Below, one piece after another: positions 53,561-64,000 of a stretch of DNA of 64,000 nt. Origin of the DNA: Quercus robur (lineage: Eukaryota > Streptophyta > Magnoliopsida > Fagales > Fagaceae). The translations under genes were made by a program, and so were the position numbers. Where the stretch lies: assembly GCF_932294415.1 (NCBI RefSeq), contig NC_065544.1:23225351-23289350 (forward strand). Reading direction: 5' to 3'. The notes under the pieces are model-generated. The model did no database searches. It saw only the letters and a program-made list of their open reading frames with translations, and had not been told where the DNA came from. Within the stretch, counting starts at the first letter, position 1. Each line of letters starts with the position of its first letter.

Positions 53561-54756
53561 GATAACAATTTTGCGCCTTCAAGTTATCTATTTCTCTTTA
53601 TCCTTGCCCCTATATCTAACATCCCAGCCCGATTCCTTGGTTTGGCCAGCTGAAATGAGTGGTCAGTTTTCAGTTAAGACGGGGAATAAGTGTCTTTGCG
53701 ATGATCCTCAAGCAAGTGAATTTGATTCAGAGTCAGCGGAGGTACAGAGGAGTTTGAGGAAGGGTGTTTGGAGGCTAAATGTCCCAGGAAAGATAAAACA
53801 TTTCCTTTGGAAGTCTTGCACCAATTCATTACCCACGAAGGAAAACCTGTTGAAGAAAACCATTATTTCACAGAATTTTTGCCATCTCCGTTCTGAGCAT
53901 CCGGAGGATGTCATGCATGCTATGTGTGGTTGTACGAAGGTCCGTCAAGTGTGGCAAAGGAGTTTTGGTTGGCTAGATCACAACCGGGTTGCAGTGGGAT
54001 CCTTCCCTGATCTGGTACGCCTAGTGTAGACTAAACCGAGTATGTTTCCCCTGTTTGTAGTTATGGCTTGGGATATGTGGCATCATCGTAGTAAATCTCG
54101 GCTTCAAGCAGTCACCATTCCTCTTAATCGGCTTGCAGTGTTTGTAGAAACCTATCTACAAAATTATGCAGCAGGTCACGGTTAGAGGCTGCCTCCTGTT
54201 AGAAGCGCTGTAGGTGCAGTCAAATGGAGGCCTTCGAGTGAGAATGTGGTGAAGATAAATTTTGATGGTGCACTATTTGGGGAGTCAAACTGTGCAGTGC
54301 TCGGTGTGGTGATTTGCAACTCAGAGGGCGTGGTGTTGGTTGCCCTTTCTGAAAAAATCGTGAAACCTCAAATAGTGGAATTGGTGGAGATACTGGCTGC
54401 ACGACATGTGGTGCTGTTTTCTATTGAAACGGGCTTCCATAATTCAGTCTTTGAGGGAGACTCCACTTCGGTAATCAAGCATTTACAAGATAGGTTGGTG
54501 TCACATTCCCAGGGAGGGCATATCTTAAGAGACATAGTGTCTCATTTAAACTCTTTTCAAAGTTGTTCTTTCTCTCATGTTGGTAGGCAAGGCAATGTGG
54601 TTGCGCTTGCTTTAGCCCAGAGAGCTAGATTATCTTTTCCTTTAGTGGTTTGGACGGAGTTTGTTCCTCTAGCCATTTCTTCTTTTGTACTGTCTGACCT
54701 TCGGGTCTAGTTTTTTTATTGATGAATTACCTTTCTTCTCAAAAAAAAAAAAAAAA
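53560..54756 (+). mobile_element. 5'-truncated LINE (family 2), plus strand
   Basis: Carries the C-terminal end of ORF2: the zf-RVT block (SLVWPAEMSGQFSVKTG, PGKIKHFLWKSCTNSLPTKE, HPEDVMHAMCGCTKVRQVW) at 53571-54029, then the RNase H (KINFDGALFGESNCAVLGVV, VFEGDSTSVIKHLQD, HVGRQGNVVALALAQRARL) at 54246-54710. Two stops lie between. Ends in LSDLRV-TAG, a short 3' UTR and a poly-A of about 16. Same family as the fragment at 46624-46860. The 5' break is near 53560; a target duplication was not found. Confidence 0.85.
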
Positions 54757-55830
54757 ATTTGTGTATAATTCCCAACACCACATCGCTTAGGAAAGCACAT
54801 CGAGATGTGCTAAGCAGTGATCTCCCTTTTAATTTGTAGAGGTCTTTTCTCTACTCTATGGTGCGGCTTGAAATTTTGATTTTGATTTTTTAGTTTTTTA
54901 GTTTTTTTTTTTTTTTTTGGTTTAGCATTTCTCTGTCAATTTCAAATTTCTATCAAGCTGAGCAATTGAATAATTTAATATCTAGTAATTGAATATCAAA
55001 ATTTCAAATTTCCTAGCCGTTGAAGCAATTGAATATCCAGTAATATAATTTCAATGCATATTTAAAATATCAATAAGAGTAAAACCTTATTGAAGATTCA
55101 CTTATATTTCACATATACTATTACTGATAAGGAAAGTTCTACAAATTTTTGAATTTGAAAGGAATTACGAATTGGAAGAACAGAAAGGATTACGAATAGG
55201 AAATTCATGGGGTCACATTTACTTTCTTGGTGAATCACATGTTTACTACTGTTTTTGTCTTCTTGTGTTGGCAGAATCATGTTTGTCAAATTTACCTTAG
55301 TGAAATGTTTTCAGCTTTTGTCACTTGTGGACTTCTGTCACATACTTTTGAAGTTTGATAACACCACTTGTCTTTTTTTTTTTTTTTTTAAATTTTTTTA
55401 GGGAATTTAGTTAAAAGTTAGGTGAGTGGCGAAGAACAAAAAAGAAAATTAAAAAATGTTGGAGCTTTCAATCAATTAAAGCCAACGTGGAACTAGTTAG
55501 GTTGGAATTTGGAAACAGCCAGGCACAACAAATATTCCTCTACATAATGACCTTCGATCAATTATTTTAAGGCCCACTCCATGGACATTATTTTTACCAG
55601 TACCACTGACAATGGCAAGGCTCCAAGCATCCAAATTCTAACGGTGAAATTATTAAGTTCGTTAATTAAGAGCCCTCCAACGTTTAACACTAATTAAGCC
55701 CAAATAACAACAACAAAATCTTAGTAAACTTATTTTTTATACATAATTTTAAATAACAAAAACTGAAAATTTAAAAATTTTATTTATACCTAACTATTGA
55801 TCTTTCCCTGTTAAGAATGAAAAAATCAAG
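54757..55830. other. Intergenic, no gene seen
   Basis: AT-rich sequence with T-runs (54900-54920, 55372-55390). No recognisable domain or repeat end. Confidence 0.5.
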
Positions 55831-56380
55831 ACCACCCCACTATCCAAATTGTCATGTTGATATAATTAGGCAATGAAAATGGTAACAAAACCACCCCACC
55901 ATCAAAATTTTCATGTTGATATAAGAGCAACCACATCAGTGGTAGTAAAGTCTTGCAAAATACAAAAAAGTTGCTTAATTTACACATTTTGACCAAAAAA
56001 ACACCCACATAGGATGTAAAATTGTGCATAAATGCACAAGTGTTATAGTAATCGTGCATATATGCACGGTTACTGTAGCTCTTCTATATATTATTTTAGT
56101 ATTAAAAAAAGATGGATTGAAGGACTGATGTGGGTATTTTATAAAAGTTACGGTGGGTGTTTTGTAAAAAAAGAATATAAAAATATTATTTATATAAAAT
56201 ATATTGTATAATAGATGGATTGATATGGGTGTTTTGTAAAAGTGATGGTGTAAAATAGAAAAAAGTAGGTTTTTTTGTATAAAATAGATGAAATCTTTTA
56301 GAAGAGTAGATGCGGTTGCTTAGGCAATGAAAATGGATACAAAACCATCCCACCATCCAACTTGTCATTTTTATATCGTT
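55831..56380. repeat. 59-bp tandem repeat, three copies, one split by a MITE
   Basis: Units start accaccccac(c/t)atc at 55831 and 55890 and accatcccaccatcc at 56344, joined by taggcaatgaaaatgg linkers. The second unit is interrupted after gttgatata by the MITE at 55922-56322, and its linker resumes just after it. Confidence 0.8.
55922..56322. mobile_element. MITE upstream of the receptor kinase gene
   Basis: About 400 bp: left end aagagcaaccacatcagtgg, right end gatgcggttgctta, an inverted match of about 13 bases. The interior has gttactgtagctct and repeated gtgttttgtaaaag units. End style (gagcaNcCaCa) is like the elements at 12125 and 13321. It lies about 185 bases upstream of the LRR kinase start codon. 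Confidence 0.7.
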
Positions 56381-56415
56381 GGGGATATAGTGGTCATTTC
56401 AATTTGTTGATACAT

Positions 56416-56424
56416 GTATATATG
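56416..56424 (+). promoter_or_regulatory. Possible TATA box of the LRR kinase gene
   Basis: gtatatatg, about 90 bases before the ATG at 56508; position-based inference. Confidence 0.4.
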
Positions 56425-56507
56425 CTGTACATGAGCCAACATTCCACCAGTTTGACTATACAACACCAAATATATCACCAGCTTCCTTAATCCTTCTCCA
56501 AACCAAT

Positions 56508-59500
56508 TTGTGTGCATCGTCGTCTTTTTCCATATACCTTCATCTGATGATTCATCTCTTTGTCATTTTCCTACTCTGCTTGCAACCCACTATTATTGCC
56601 GCTGCTCCAACAAATGAAACTGATCGTTTCGCTTTGCTCAAATTCAAAGAATCTGTGTCTCAAGATCCCTATAACATATTGAGCTCATGGAATTACTCTA
56701 TGCACTTCTGCAACTGGCTAGGAGTCAAATGCGGCCGTTGGCACCAAAGAGTCACAGTCTTAGACCTACAAGGCCACAAGTTACGTGGAACTCTATCACC
56801 TTACATCGGCAACCTCAGCTTTCTAAGGTCCATCATCCTCCAGAATTTTAGCTTTTATGGCGAAATTCCAAAAAAAATTGGTCATTTGTTCCGACTGCAA
56901 CAACTCTATCTTTACAATAACACATTGGAAGGGGAAATACCATCCAGCTTGTCCAACTGCTCCAATCTCAGGTTCTTAGATCTTTGGGGGAATAAGCTTA
57001 AAGGGAAGATTCCAACAGAACTAGGCTCTTTGATGAAACTCAAATCACTTCAGCTTGGCAAGAACAATTTGGTAGGAGGGATCCCACCTTCTCTAGGAAA
57101 TCTTTCTTCACTCACAGATTTCGTTGTAGCGTACAATAATTTGGTGGGAAATATTCCAAATGCCATAGGCCAATTAAATGGCTTGGTAATTTTCACAATT
57201 TCGTCTAATAACTTGTCAGGTACAATCCCTTCCTCTCTTTACAATGTGTCGTCTCTCCAAATCTTTTCAGTTTCAAAAAACCAACTTAATGGCACACTTC
57301 CAGCCAACATAGGCCTAAATCTTCCAAATCTCCAAATTTTCTATTTTAGTAAAAATGAGTTCAGTGGGACAGTCCCTACTTCATTATTCAATGCAACTCA
57401 GCTTCAAGAAATTGATTTAAGTAAAAATAAGTTTTTGGGATCAATTCCAACAAATTTGGGAAATTTGCTAAATCTTTTATATCTTGGTTTGAGTTTCAAT
57501 TATCTAGGAAAGAGCCTCCATTTCTTAACATTGTTGACAAACTGTAGTAGACTTCAAGAATTGGATTTTGCTGTAAACCAATTTGATGGTGTTCTGCCCA
57601 ATTCTGTATCAAACTTGTCCACCCAACTCACTAAATTATATCTTGGAAAAAATAAAATATCTGGAACTATTCCTGGATCATTAATAAATCTCATTAACTT
57701 AATTGCCTTGGGCTTAAATGAGAATCACTTCACAGGCGTCATTCCTACTACTTTTGGGAAGTTTGAGAAGATGCAAGCATTGGGTTTATTTGGAAATAGA
57801 CTATCGGGAGAAATACCAACCTTCATAGGCAACCTTACTCAGTTGTTTATAATTGACTTACATGATAACGGATTTGAAGGAACCATACCTCCAAGTTTAG
57901 TAAACTCCCAAAATTTGCAAATCTTGGACATTTCACAAAATAACCTTAATGGATCCATACCCCAGTAGCTTATAGGTACTTCTTCATTATCACTATTATA
58001 CATCTCTTTATCTCACAACTCACTCTCGGGAACACTACCATTTGAAGTAGGTAATCTGAAAAATATCTACGAGATGGATATCTCTAACAATAATTTTTCT
58101 GGTGAAATTCCTACATCTATAGGAAATTGTTTGATCTTGGAATATCTTTACCTGCAAGGGAATTCCTTTCATGGTGCCATACCATCATCTATGGCTTCTT
58201 TGAAAGGTCTTCTAGAATTAGATGTTTCACAAAATAACCTATCAGGGTCCATTCCAGAGGGTTTAGAGAAGTTGCTTTTCTTAGAAAAATTGAATCTTTC
58301 ATTCAATAATTTTGAGGGCAAGGTACCAATTGAAGGGGTTTTCAAAAACATAGGTGCAGTATCATTGATTGGAAATACTAAACTTTGTGGAGGTATACCA
58401 AAATTGCAGTTGCCAGAATGCCCTGTAAATGTTAAGAAATCAAGAAAATCCATTGGATTCAAACTAGCAATTGTAATTATTTCTATTGTTCCAATTTTCC
58501 TTTTGTTTTCATCTTTTCTTGTTTGGATTAAAAATTCAAAAAAGAAATCACCTTCAATGGTTTCAACATTGGAACTCCTTCCATATGTTTCATACAAAGA
58601 ACTCTATCACGCAACTAGTGGATTTTCTCCAAGTAATTTAATTGGATCTGGCAGTTTTGGCTCTGTATACAAAGGACTTGTTCATCTAGAAGAAAGATCA
58701 ATTGCTGTAAAGGTCCTTAATCTTCAACAAAAAGGTGGTTCTAAGAGCTTTATGGTTGAATGTAATGTCTTAAGAAATATTCGGCACAGAAATCTTGTTA
58801 AGATATTAACATGTTGCTCTAGCATGGATTACAATGGGAATCAATTCAAAGCTCTAGTATTTGAATTCATGACAAATGGAAGCTTAGATTTTTGGCTTCA
58901 TCAAGGGCTAGACAATGAAAACCAATCAAGGTACTTAAGCCTTCTTCAGAGACTAAATGTTGCAATTGATGTGGCTTCTGCAATAGATTATCTTCACAAC
59001 CATTCTATGCAAACAATCATTCATTGTGATTTAAAACCAAGCAATGTTCTTCTAGACAATGACATGGTTGCTCATGTAAGCGATTTTGGTTTAGCAAAGC
59101 TCCTCCCAATCATCAATGATTCTTTTGAAAAGCAAACTAGTACAATTGGGATAAAGGGATCAATTGGTTACATTGCTCCAGGTAACTTCTTTTGAATTCT
59201 TCTAGTTAAACCCTCAAAACATCTTTACATTTATTAAATTATTTTATTTTAGGAAATTACCTTACTATCAAGAGAGGATACACAAATTCTCTCTCTTCTT
59301 GCACACATAGAAGCGCACATAGCCACTCAATTTACAATTTTATTTTAATTGAAGAATTTAAAGGAAACAAAAGTAGATTCTCAAAAAAAAAGTAAACAAA
59401 AGCACCAAGCATGTTTTAAGCCTTGATAATTTTGATTAGTTGAGACATTGCTTTCTCCATTGACTAAGTATCTTCGTTTTTTAGGCATTTATTTCCCCAA

Positions 59501-60640
59501 CACTATATGTTTGTGATGACTGATGATAGCTTGTCAATTTTTCATAGCAAATATGGTAGATTTGGTCTCAAAACAGTTCTGTGCTATAGTTTTGTGACAT
59601 TAACTCATGTGTCCTATACTGAAGAAGTTGTCAACAGACATTATAGAAGTAATGGAAACTAATAGAAACCATGATTTTTATAATGGAAACTAATAGGAAC
59701 CATGCAGCGGAGGCATTCGTACCTAAGGAGTCCAACTAGTCCAAACCATTAACCACATTTTCCGTGCTACACATAAATCACAAATATTGCCTGCTTGTTA
59801 TGAGTCTAATGTAGATTGTGATATTGATATGGAAGGAAGTGAATTTTTTTTAAAATAGATTTGTTTCGCATGAAAAAGTTTACAAAATTTATATAAAATA
59901 ACCAAAACACCAAAAAATATTTGATAGATATAATCTATGAACATATCGCACATTCGCACTAGAACATTCACATGCGCACAAATTATCAATGCTTCTAACT
60001 TGAAAATTTGAATTGATGGATTTTGTCTTCACGTTCCTCTTTAGGTTCAACATTTGTTTTGCTATTTAGAATATACAACCAAATGAAGTTGTACTTGTAT
60101 TAGATTCCAAATATCATTGTAGGAAACTAAAAATCTTTCCTTACATATCATAATTAAATTACAGAGTATGGCATGGGTGGTGAGGCATCAGTAGAGGCCG
60201 ACTTGTATAGCAATGGTATATTACTATTGGAGATGTTCATAGGAAAGAGACCCACTGATAACATGTTTAAAGATGGTCTCAATCTCCACAATTTCGCTAA
60301 GATGGCATTGCCTGAAAAACTTGTTCAAATTGTTGATCCAATCCTTCTTCCAAGAGAAGTTCATGAAGCTCCAACAGCAATAGTGGCAGCTAGAAAATAT
60401 AATAATGGCAATGAAATTCAAGTAGATGTGGGAGCTGAAGGTATTTCAAACTTGTGCCAAATGGATCCCAATTTGCATAAATGCTTAGTATCAATCCTTG
60501 AAATTGGACTTGCATGTTCAATGGAGTCACCAAAAGACAGAATGAAGATGAAGGAAGTTACCAAGGAACCACATTTGATTAAAAGTGCTTTTGTTGATTC
60601 TACTATACACAGACGTGAATTTAGGAGAATCCAAGTTTAA
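56508..60640 (+). pseudogene. LRR receptor kinase, subfamily XII (non-RD), with one premature stop
   Basis: Exon 1 is 56508-59181, intron 59182-60164 (GT-AG), exon 2 60165-60640; together 1,050 codons. Order: signal peptide (about residues 1-32), LRRNT domain (ETDRFALLKFKESVSQDP, then FCNWLGVKC), about 20 plant-type LRRs, a C-terminal cap (NTKLCGGIPKLQLPEC), a membrane segment (LAIVIISIVPIFLLFSSFLV), and a kinase with GSGSFGSVYKG, IAVKVL lysine, HCDLKPSNVLLD (non-RD), DFG and APEYG across the intron. The intron in the activation segment is typical of FLS2/EFR/Xa21 relatives, which sense microbial patterns; the ligand cannot be told here. The only break is TAG at 57966-57968, after SIPQ in the LRR region; the frame continues unchanged. 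Exon 2 shows some drift (VEADLYSNG for the usual TYGDVYSYG). Either a pseudogene or a truncated secreted LRR protein of 486 residues. Confidence 0.9.
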
Positions 60641-62994
60641 GGTACTACCTGATATTTGAAATTTTAATTTGCCTAAATATTAAAATCGTCAATGACAATT
60701 ACATCCAATCAACAAGGTTTTTTTTTTTTTTTTTTTTTTTTAAAATTTGTTGGATGGGTTAATTTTCTAATTTTGATGAATAGTTAGAGAAAAAAAAGTC
60801 TTTCTTATCAATTTTATCGATTATTTGATAATTATTAAACTCAGTCTTGTTATTTTTATTCCTATTGGTGACGTTATCAATATTGACCCATGCCTTAATA
60901 TTGATCTTCTTTTTAAGAAAAAAAATTGAGAATTTTCCAATACAAATATTTTCTATATGAATATTTTTCTATATATCTATACTATCATCTCTGATGAGAG
61001 AATTATGGATCTACTAAAATGACTAAAGATCATCTTAAGAGTTATAGATTGGCCATTAAGTTTTACAATCTTTTGTTTCCTATTAATTTTGCATAAATGA
61101 AATCATGGTGGACTTCAATTTTATTTTTTATTTTAAATTGTGGACATCTTTTATTATTTTGATAAATGATCTTAATTGTATAAATAGTAATATTTTTCAA
61201 TTCTCACTAATGATCAAATTTTATACAAAATTTTTTCACACTTTTAGATCCAAAACCATAGGAAAGGTTCATTCATATTCTATTTTTTAAAAATGGTCTC
61301 AATCATATGCAATAGTTGTTCTCGTTTCTTTTATTTATTTTTTTATTTATTTATTTATTTTTATTTTTTATGGTTTTTCCTTATAAACTGAGAAATAATG
61401 AATATAACTAACTTTGTATTTGGACTGCAGAGCAAGAAACTATCAGAAGAGGTCATTGAAAGTGTGAAACTTCTTTCAAGTTCCCGTTGAGCATATATAG
61501 GTGCGCTAGTTCAATCTCCTTTGCCGAAATGTTTAAGAAATGATTTCCTTATATTTTCTTCTTTGGGATATGGTAGTCCTACTTGTGTATGCATATCGTC
61601 ACTTTTTGACTGTACAAGCATGTTGAACACTTCTACTATAGGTTCTGGTATAGTGTGTATGTATTTTGTTTTCTATTGAAAATCAATCCTACTACAAAAA
61701 ACCCTTTTGTGTTGGGAATATCAACTATGATGCTTTTATTTGATTGTTTATTAAAGAAATGTAATGTATCCAAAATTCTTGAAATATTGAGCGGCAAAAA
61801 ATATTGAGCGTAGTTCTTTATGTGTATTAGTGTAAATTATTCTTTCCAAATTTTTATTTGAATGTGAATGACTGGATATCTTGTTTATCGCTATCCGAGC
61901 ATATGCTTTTGTTTGTGGCAAAATTGATTTTTGTTAAATTTCACTTTTCTGATGATTAATATCCTAAGATAGTATTGCAGTTGAAAGAAGTGTTAGCATT
62001 AATAATCTTCAATAAGCAAGTTGCTCGGTTTATGTTTGTTGTGCTTTTGTATGGACTTGCAAGCTTGAACAACTAAAATTCAAGTGCTGTTGGTGCCGCC
62101 TCGCATAAGATTTAGAAAGGGACCAGTCAGCTTGGTTGATGAGAAATTGATGCCCTTCAATTTTTAATTTGTCATTGTGTCCTAGAACTAGAAGCATAGT
62201 CCCACTGCTTTGTAGAGAAACAGTGAATAAAGCCCCTGGCCAGCATGCTTTTATTATAAACTAGTCACATGATACACAGAAAAATATGATATGAACATAT
62301 TTTATTGGATAATTATTGAATTAATATATTAGATTGTATATTTTAAAAAGTCAATGTGTTATTTGAAATTACGTTTTATATTATAAGTTTTTTTGTGGTG
62401 TAACAACTAACAAATTAAATATATTTTGTAGTTGGGTATTATATGTAGTGAGATATGTATGAAAATACAATACAATAACTTTTTTATATAAAAAAACAAA
62501 AAAAAATTACAGTGGGAGAACTATTAGATCAAGTTCAAATCATGTATACTTTATTTATTACTATACAGATGTACACGATTCAACACTTATGGGTATATTT
62601 TTCTTCAAAGCATAGATCCACGTCTCTTTGTTTCACACAATTGAAACTAAGTGAAAAAGTATATAAAGATAACTATGCAATAGATCATTATCAATAATTC
62701 ATATATCATAAAGTGGAAATATAAAATAAAAGAAAATGCAAAGAACAAACTTTATTTCATCATATGAACATATGAACAAATCTTGCAATATATAACTCTT
62801 CAAATTCATAAACCACATGATTACTTAGATTTTATAGTAAAATAAGATCAATCCATCCATCATGACATTGTAGTATAGTCTATATATAATTATATAAAAA
62901 TCACCTTTTGTTGATCATGTTTCATAAACCAAAAGTACCGTTTATACATCTAATAAAATCTTTAAAGAATAACACATGAGAGTTCTTAATTTGA

Positions 62995-62996
<2 letters not shown>
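60641..62996. other. 3' flank of the LRR kinase, no gene seen
   Basis: AT-rich. A GT follows the stop codon at 60641 and a good acceptor, ttggactgcag, occurs at 61431, so a non-coding third exon (UTR) is possible, as in some relatives. Otherwise only short frames. Confidence 0.45.

Positions 62997-63089
<93 letters not shown>
62997..63089. repeat. (GA)n microsatellite, about 46 units
   Basis: An uninterrupted 93-base GA run. Likely length-variable. Confidence 0.97.
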
Positions 63090-63092
<3 letters not shown>

Positions 63093-64000
63093 ATAGCATA
63101 ATGATGTTCTAGAGTAAATTATATTTTGTCTTATTCTCTTTTTGGCTTTTTCCTTAAAGATGATCAACTAAACAAAATAAAAGCTTACCAAGAAAGCTCA
63201 AATTAGCTAAAAATTTAATGGTGGAGGTGCCTATTATTTGTAATAGAATGGACAAAATAAAAATTACAAACAGATTTGAGAAAGATGCATAAGATTTCTA
63301 AAAGATGCATAAGACTAAACACATGGGATGCAACAATAACAAAATTACCATACTAAATATTTTTTTACTTTTTGACACTCAACAAATAAGCACAAAAAAA
63401 TGTTTGTGGGAGGAAACTTAATCTCGGCCCCAATTAGGTATTGTTTGCTTTGGGATGGGCAAAGTTGACCCTTGCTCCTGTAGGGAATTAATTCGAAATT
63501 CCCAACTTGTGAGAGATAAAAAATAGAGAAAACACACGCCAAAGAAAAATAATTACATGCACAAGATAGTATTTATGTGGTTTGTCAATTTGCCTACGTC
63601 CACGGAGTTGCAGGGATTTCACTATTATCAGGGAAAAATACAAAGTGCGGCAGTACAGTGTTTCAGTCTCTCAAGAACGACAACAACAAAACCCTAATCA
63701 CCAAGTTGCGTTTTCTACATCCTATGCACAAGATACACAATGGTCTACAAAATGAGCCAAGCCTCCGCTCCATGGACTAAGCCTCAGAAGATCTCCCATT
63801 AAAAACCACACAATATTATTCGGGTTGGGTCAGGTCGTCAACCGGATCAAACAAAACTAGGCTCCACAAAGCCCAACAACTCCCACCCGCACAAATTTGC
63901 TTAATCCCACATCGGGTAAGTATTGAATTTCTTATACTTTCTATCAAAAAAAAAAAAAAAAAGAAAAAAAAAAAGGGAAAGAAACGAAAACAATTTCATT
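63090..64000. other. AT-rich end of window with retrotransposon-like stretch
   Basis: 63570-63640 contains tttgcctacgtccacggagttgcaggga, a phrase common in plant LTR retrotransposons (family knowledge), and 63895-63915 has aatcccacatcggg, often seen at LTR-like ends. No frame or boundary can be supported. Confidence 0.4.

Noticed and set aside
62997..63089. GA-repeat as a regulatory GAGA element
   Set aside because: A pure 93-base microsatellite with no adjacent gene in the window; function cannot be supported.

Overview
The window is plant nuclear DNA, most likely from a woody eudicot. It has AT-rich introns with GT-AG junctions, a plant-type MCM9 gene, an LRR-XII receptor kinase with the usual single intron, a prolamin-like secreted peptide, and a very high load of plant transposon families. 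I cannot fix the species from sequence alone. No rRNA, tRNA or CRISPR was seen.

Host genes are few. (1) Positions 1995-10855 (+) hold the 3' half of MCM9, a DNA helicase gene of the MCM family: nine coding exons that join in frame and carry the Walker B, sensor 1 and arginine-finger motifs. The 5' exons lie left of the window. Its introns hold a hAT-like non-autonomous element (934-1549) and a decayed Copia retrotransposon (about 6400-9543). (2) Positions 14456-14869 (-) encode a small secreted prolamin-like (PF05617, EC1/ECA1-type) cysteine-rich protein. (3) Positions 56508-60640 (+) are an LRR receptor kinase of subfamily XII (FLS2/EFR/Xa21 type). It is intact except for one in-frame TAG that separates most of the LRR ectodomain from the last repeats, membrane segment and kinase.

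Between them lies a dense transposon landscape. Positions 15727-37099 form one hAT element with a perfect 8-bp target duplication. Its 1.7 kb of own sequence has been expanded to 21.4 kb by later insertions. The first is a probable Helitron (16513-20547) carrying a fragment of an AVT6-type amino-acid transporter gene; it contains a long-TIR MITE, which itself contains a solo LTR (17556-19452, 5-bp TSD). The second is a 15.65-kb Tat/Ogre-lineage Ty3/gypsy element (21106-36759, TSD aactt), with gag, protease, RT, dual RNase H, integrase and a large antisense gene of the plant-mobile-domain type. A second hAT element (31809-33050, TSD caagtaag) lies inside that antisense gene and carries a processed-looking fragment of the chaperonin gene CCT4.

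To the right are a PIF/Harbinger-like element (37915-38867) and a near full-length L1-type LINE on the minus strand (39579-45453) inserted into a 180-bp tandem array. Then come a three-copy segmental repeat (46980-50320) whose copies carry different insertions, including a MULE with ~365-bp inverted repeats and a 147-bp foldback, a minisatellite (51030-51560), and two 5'-truncated LINE copies of one family. The final 3 kb is mostly AT-rich non-coding sequence with a 93-bp (GA)n tract and a retrotransposon-like stretch.

Boundaries of nested elements rest on direct reading of terminal repeats and target duplications. Family names come from recognised motifs, without database searches.
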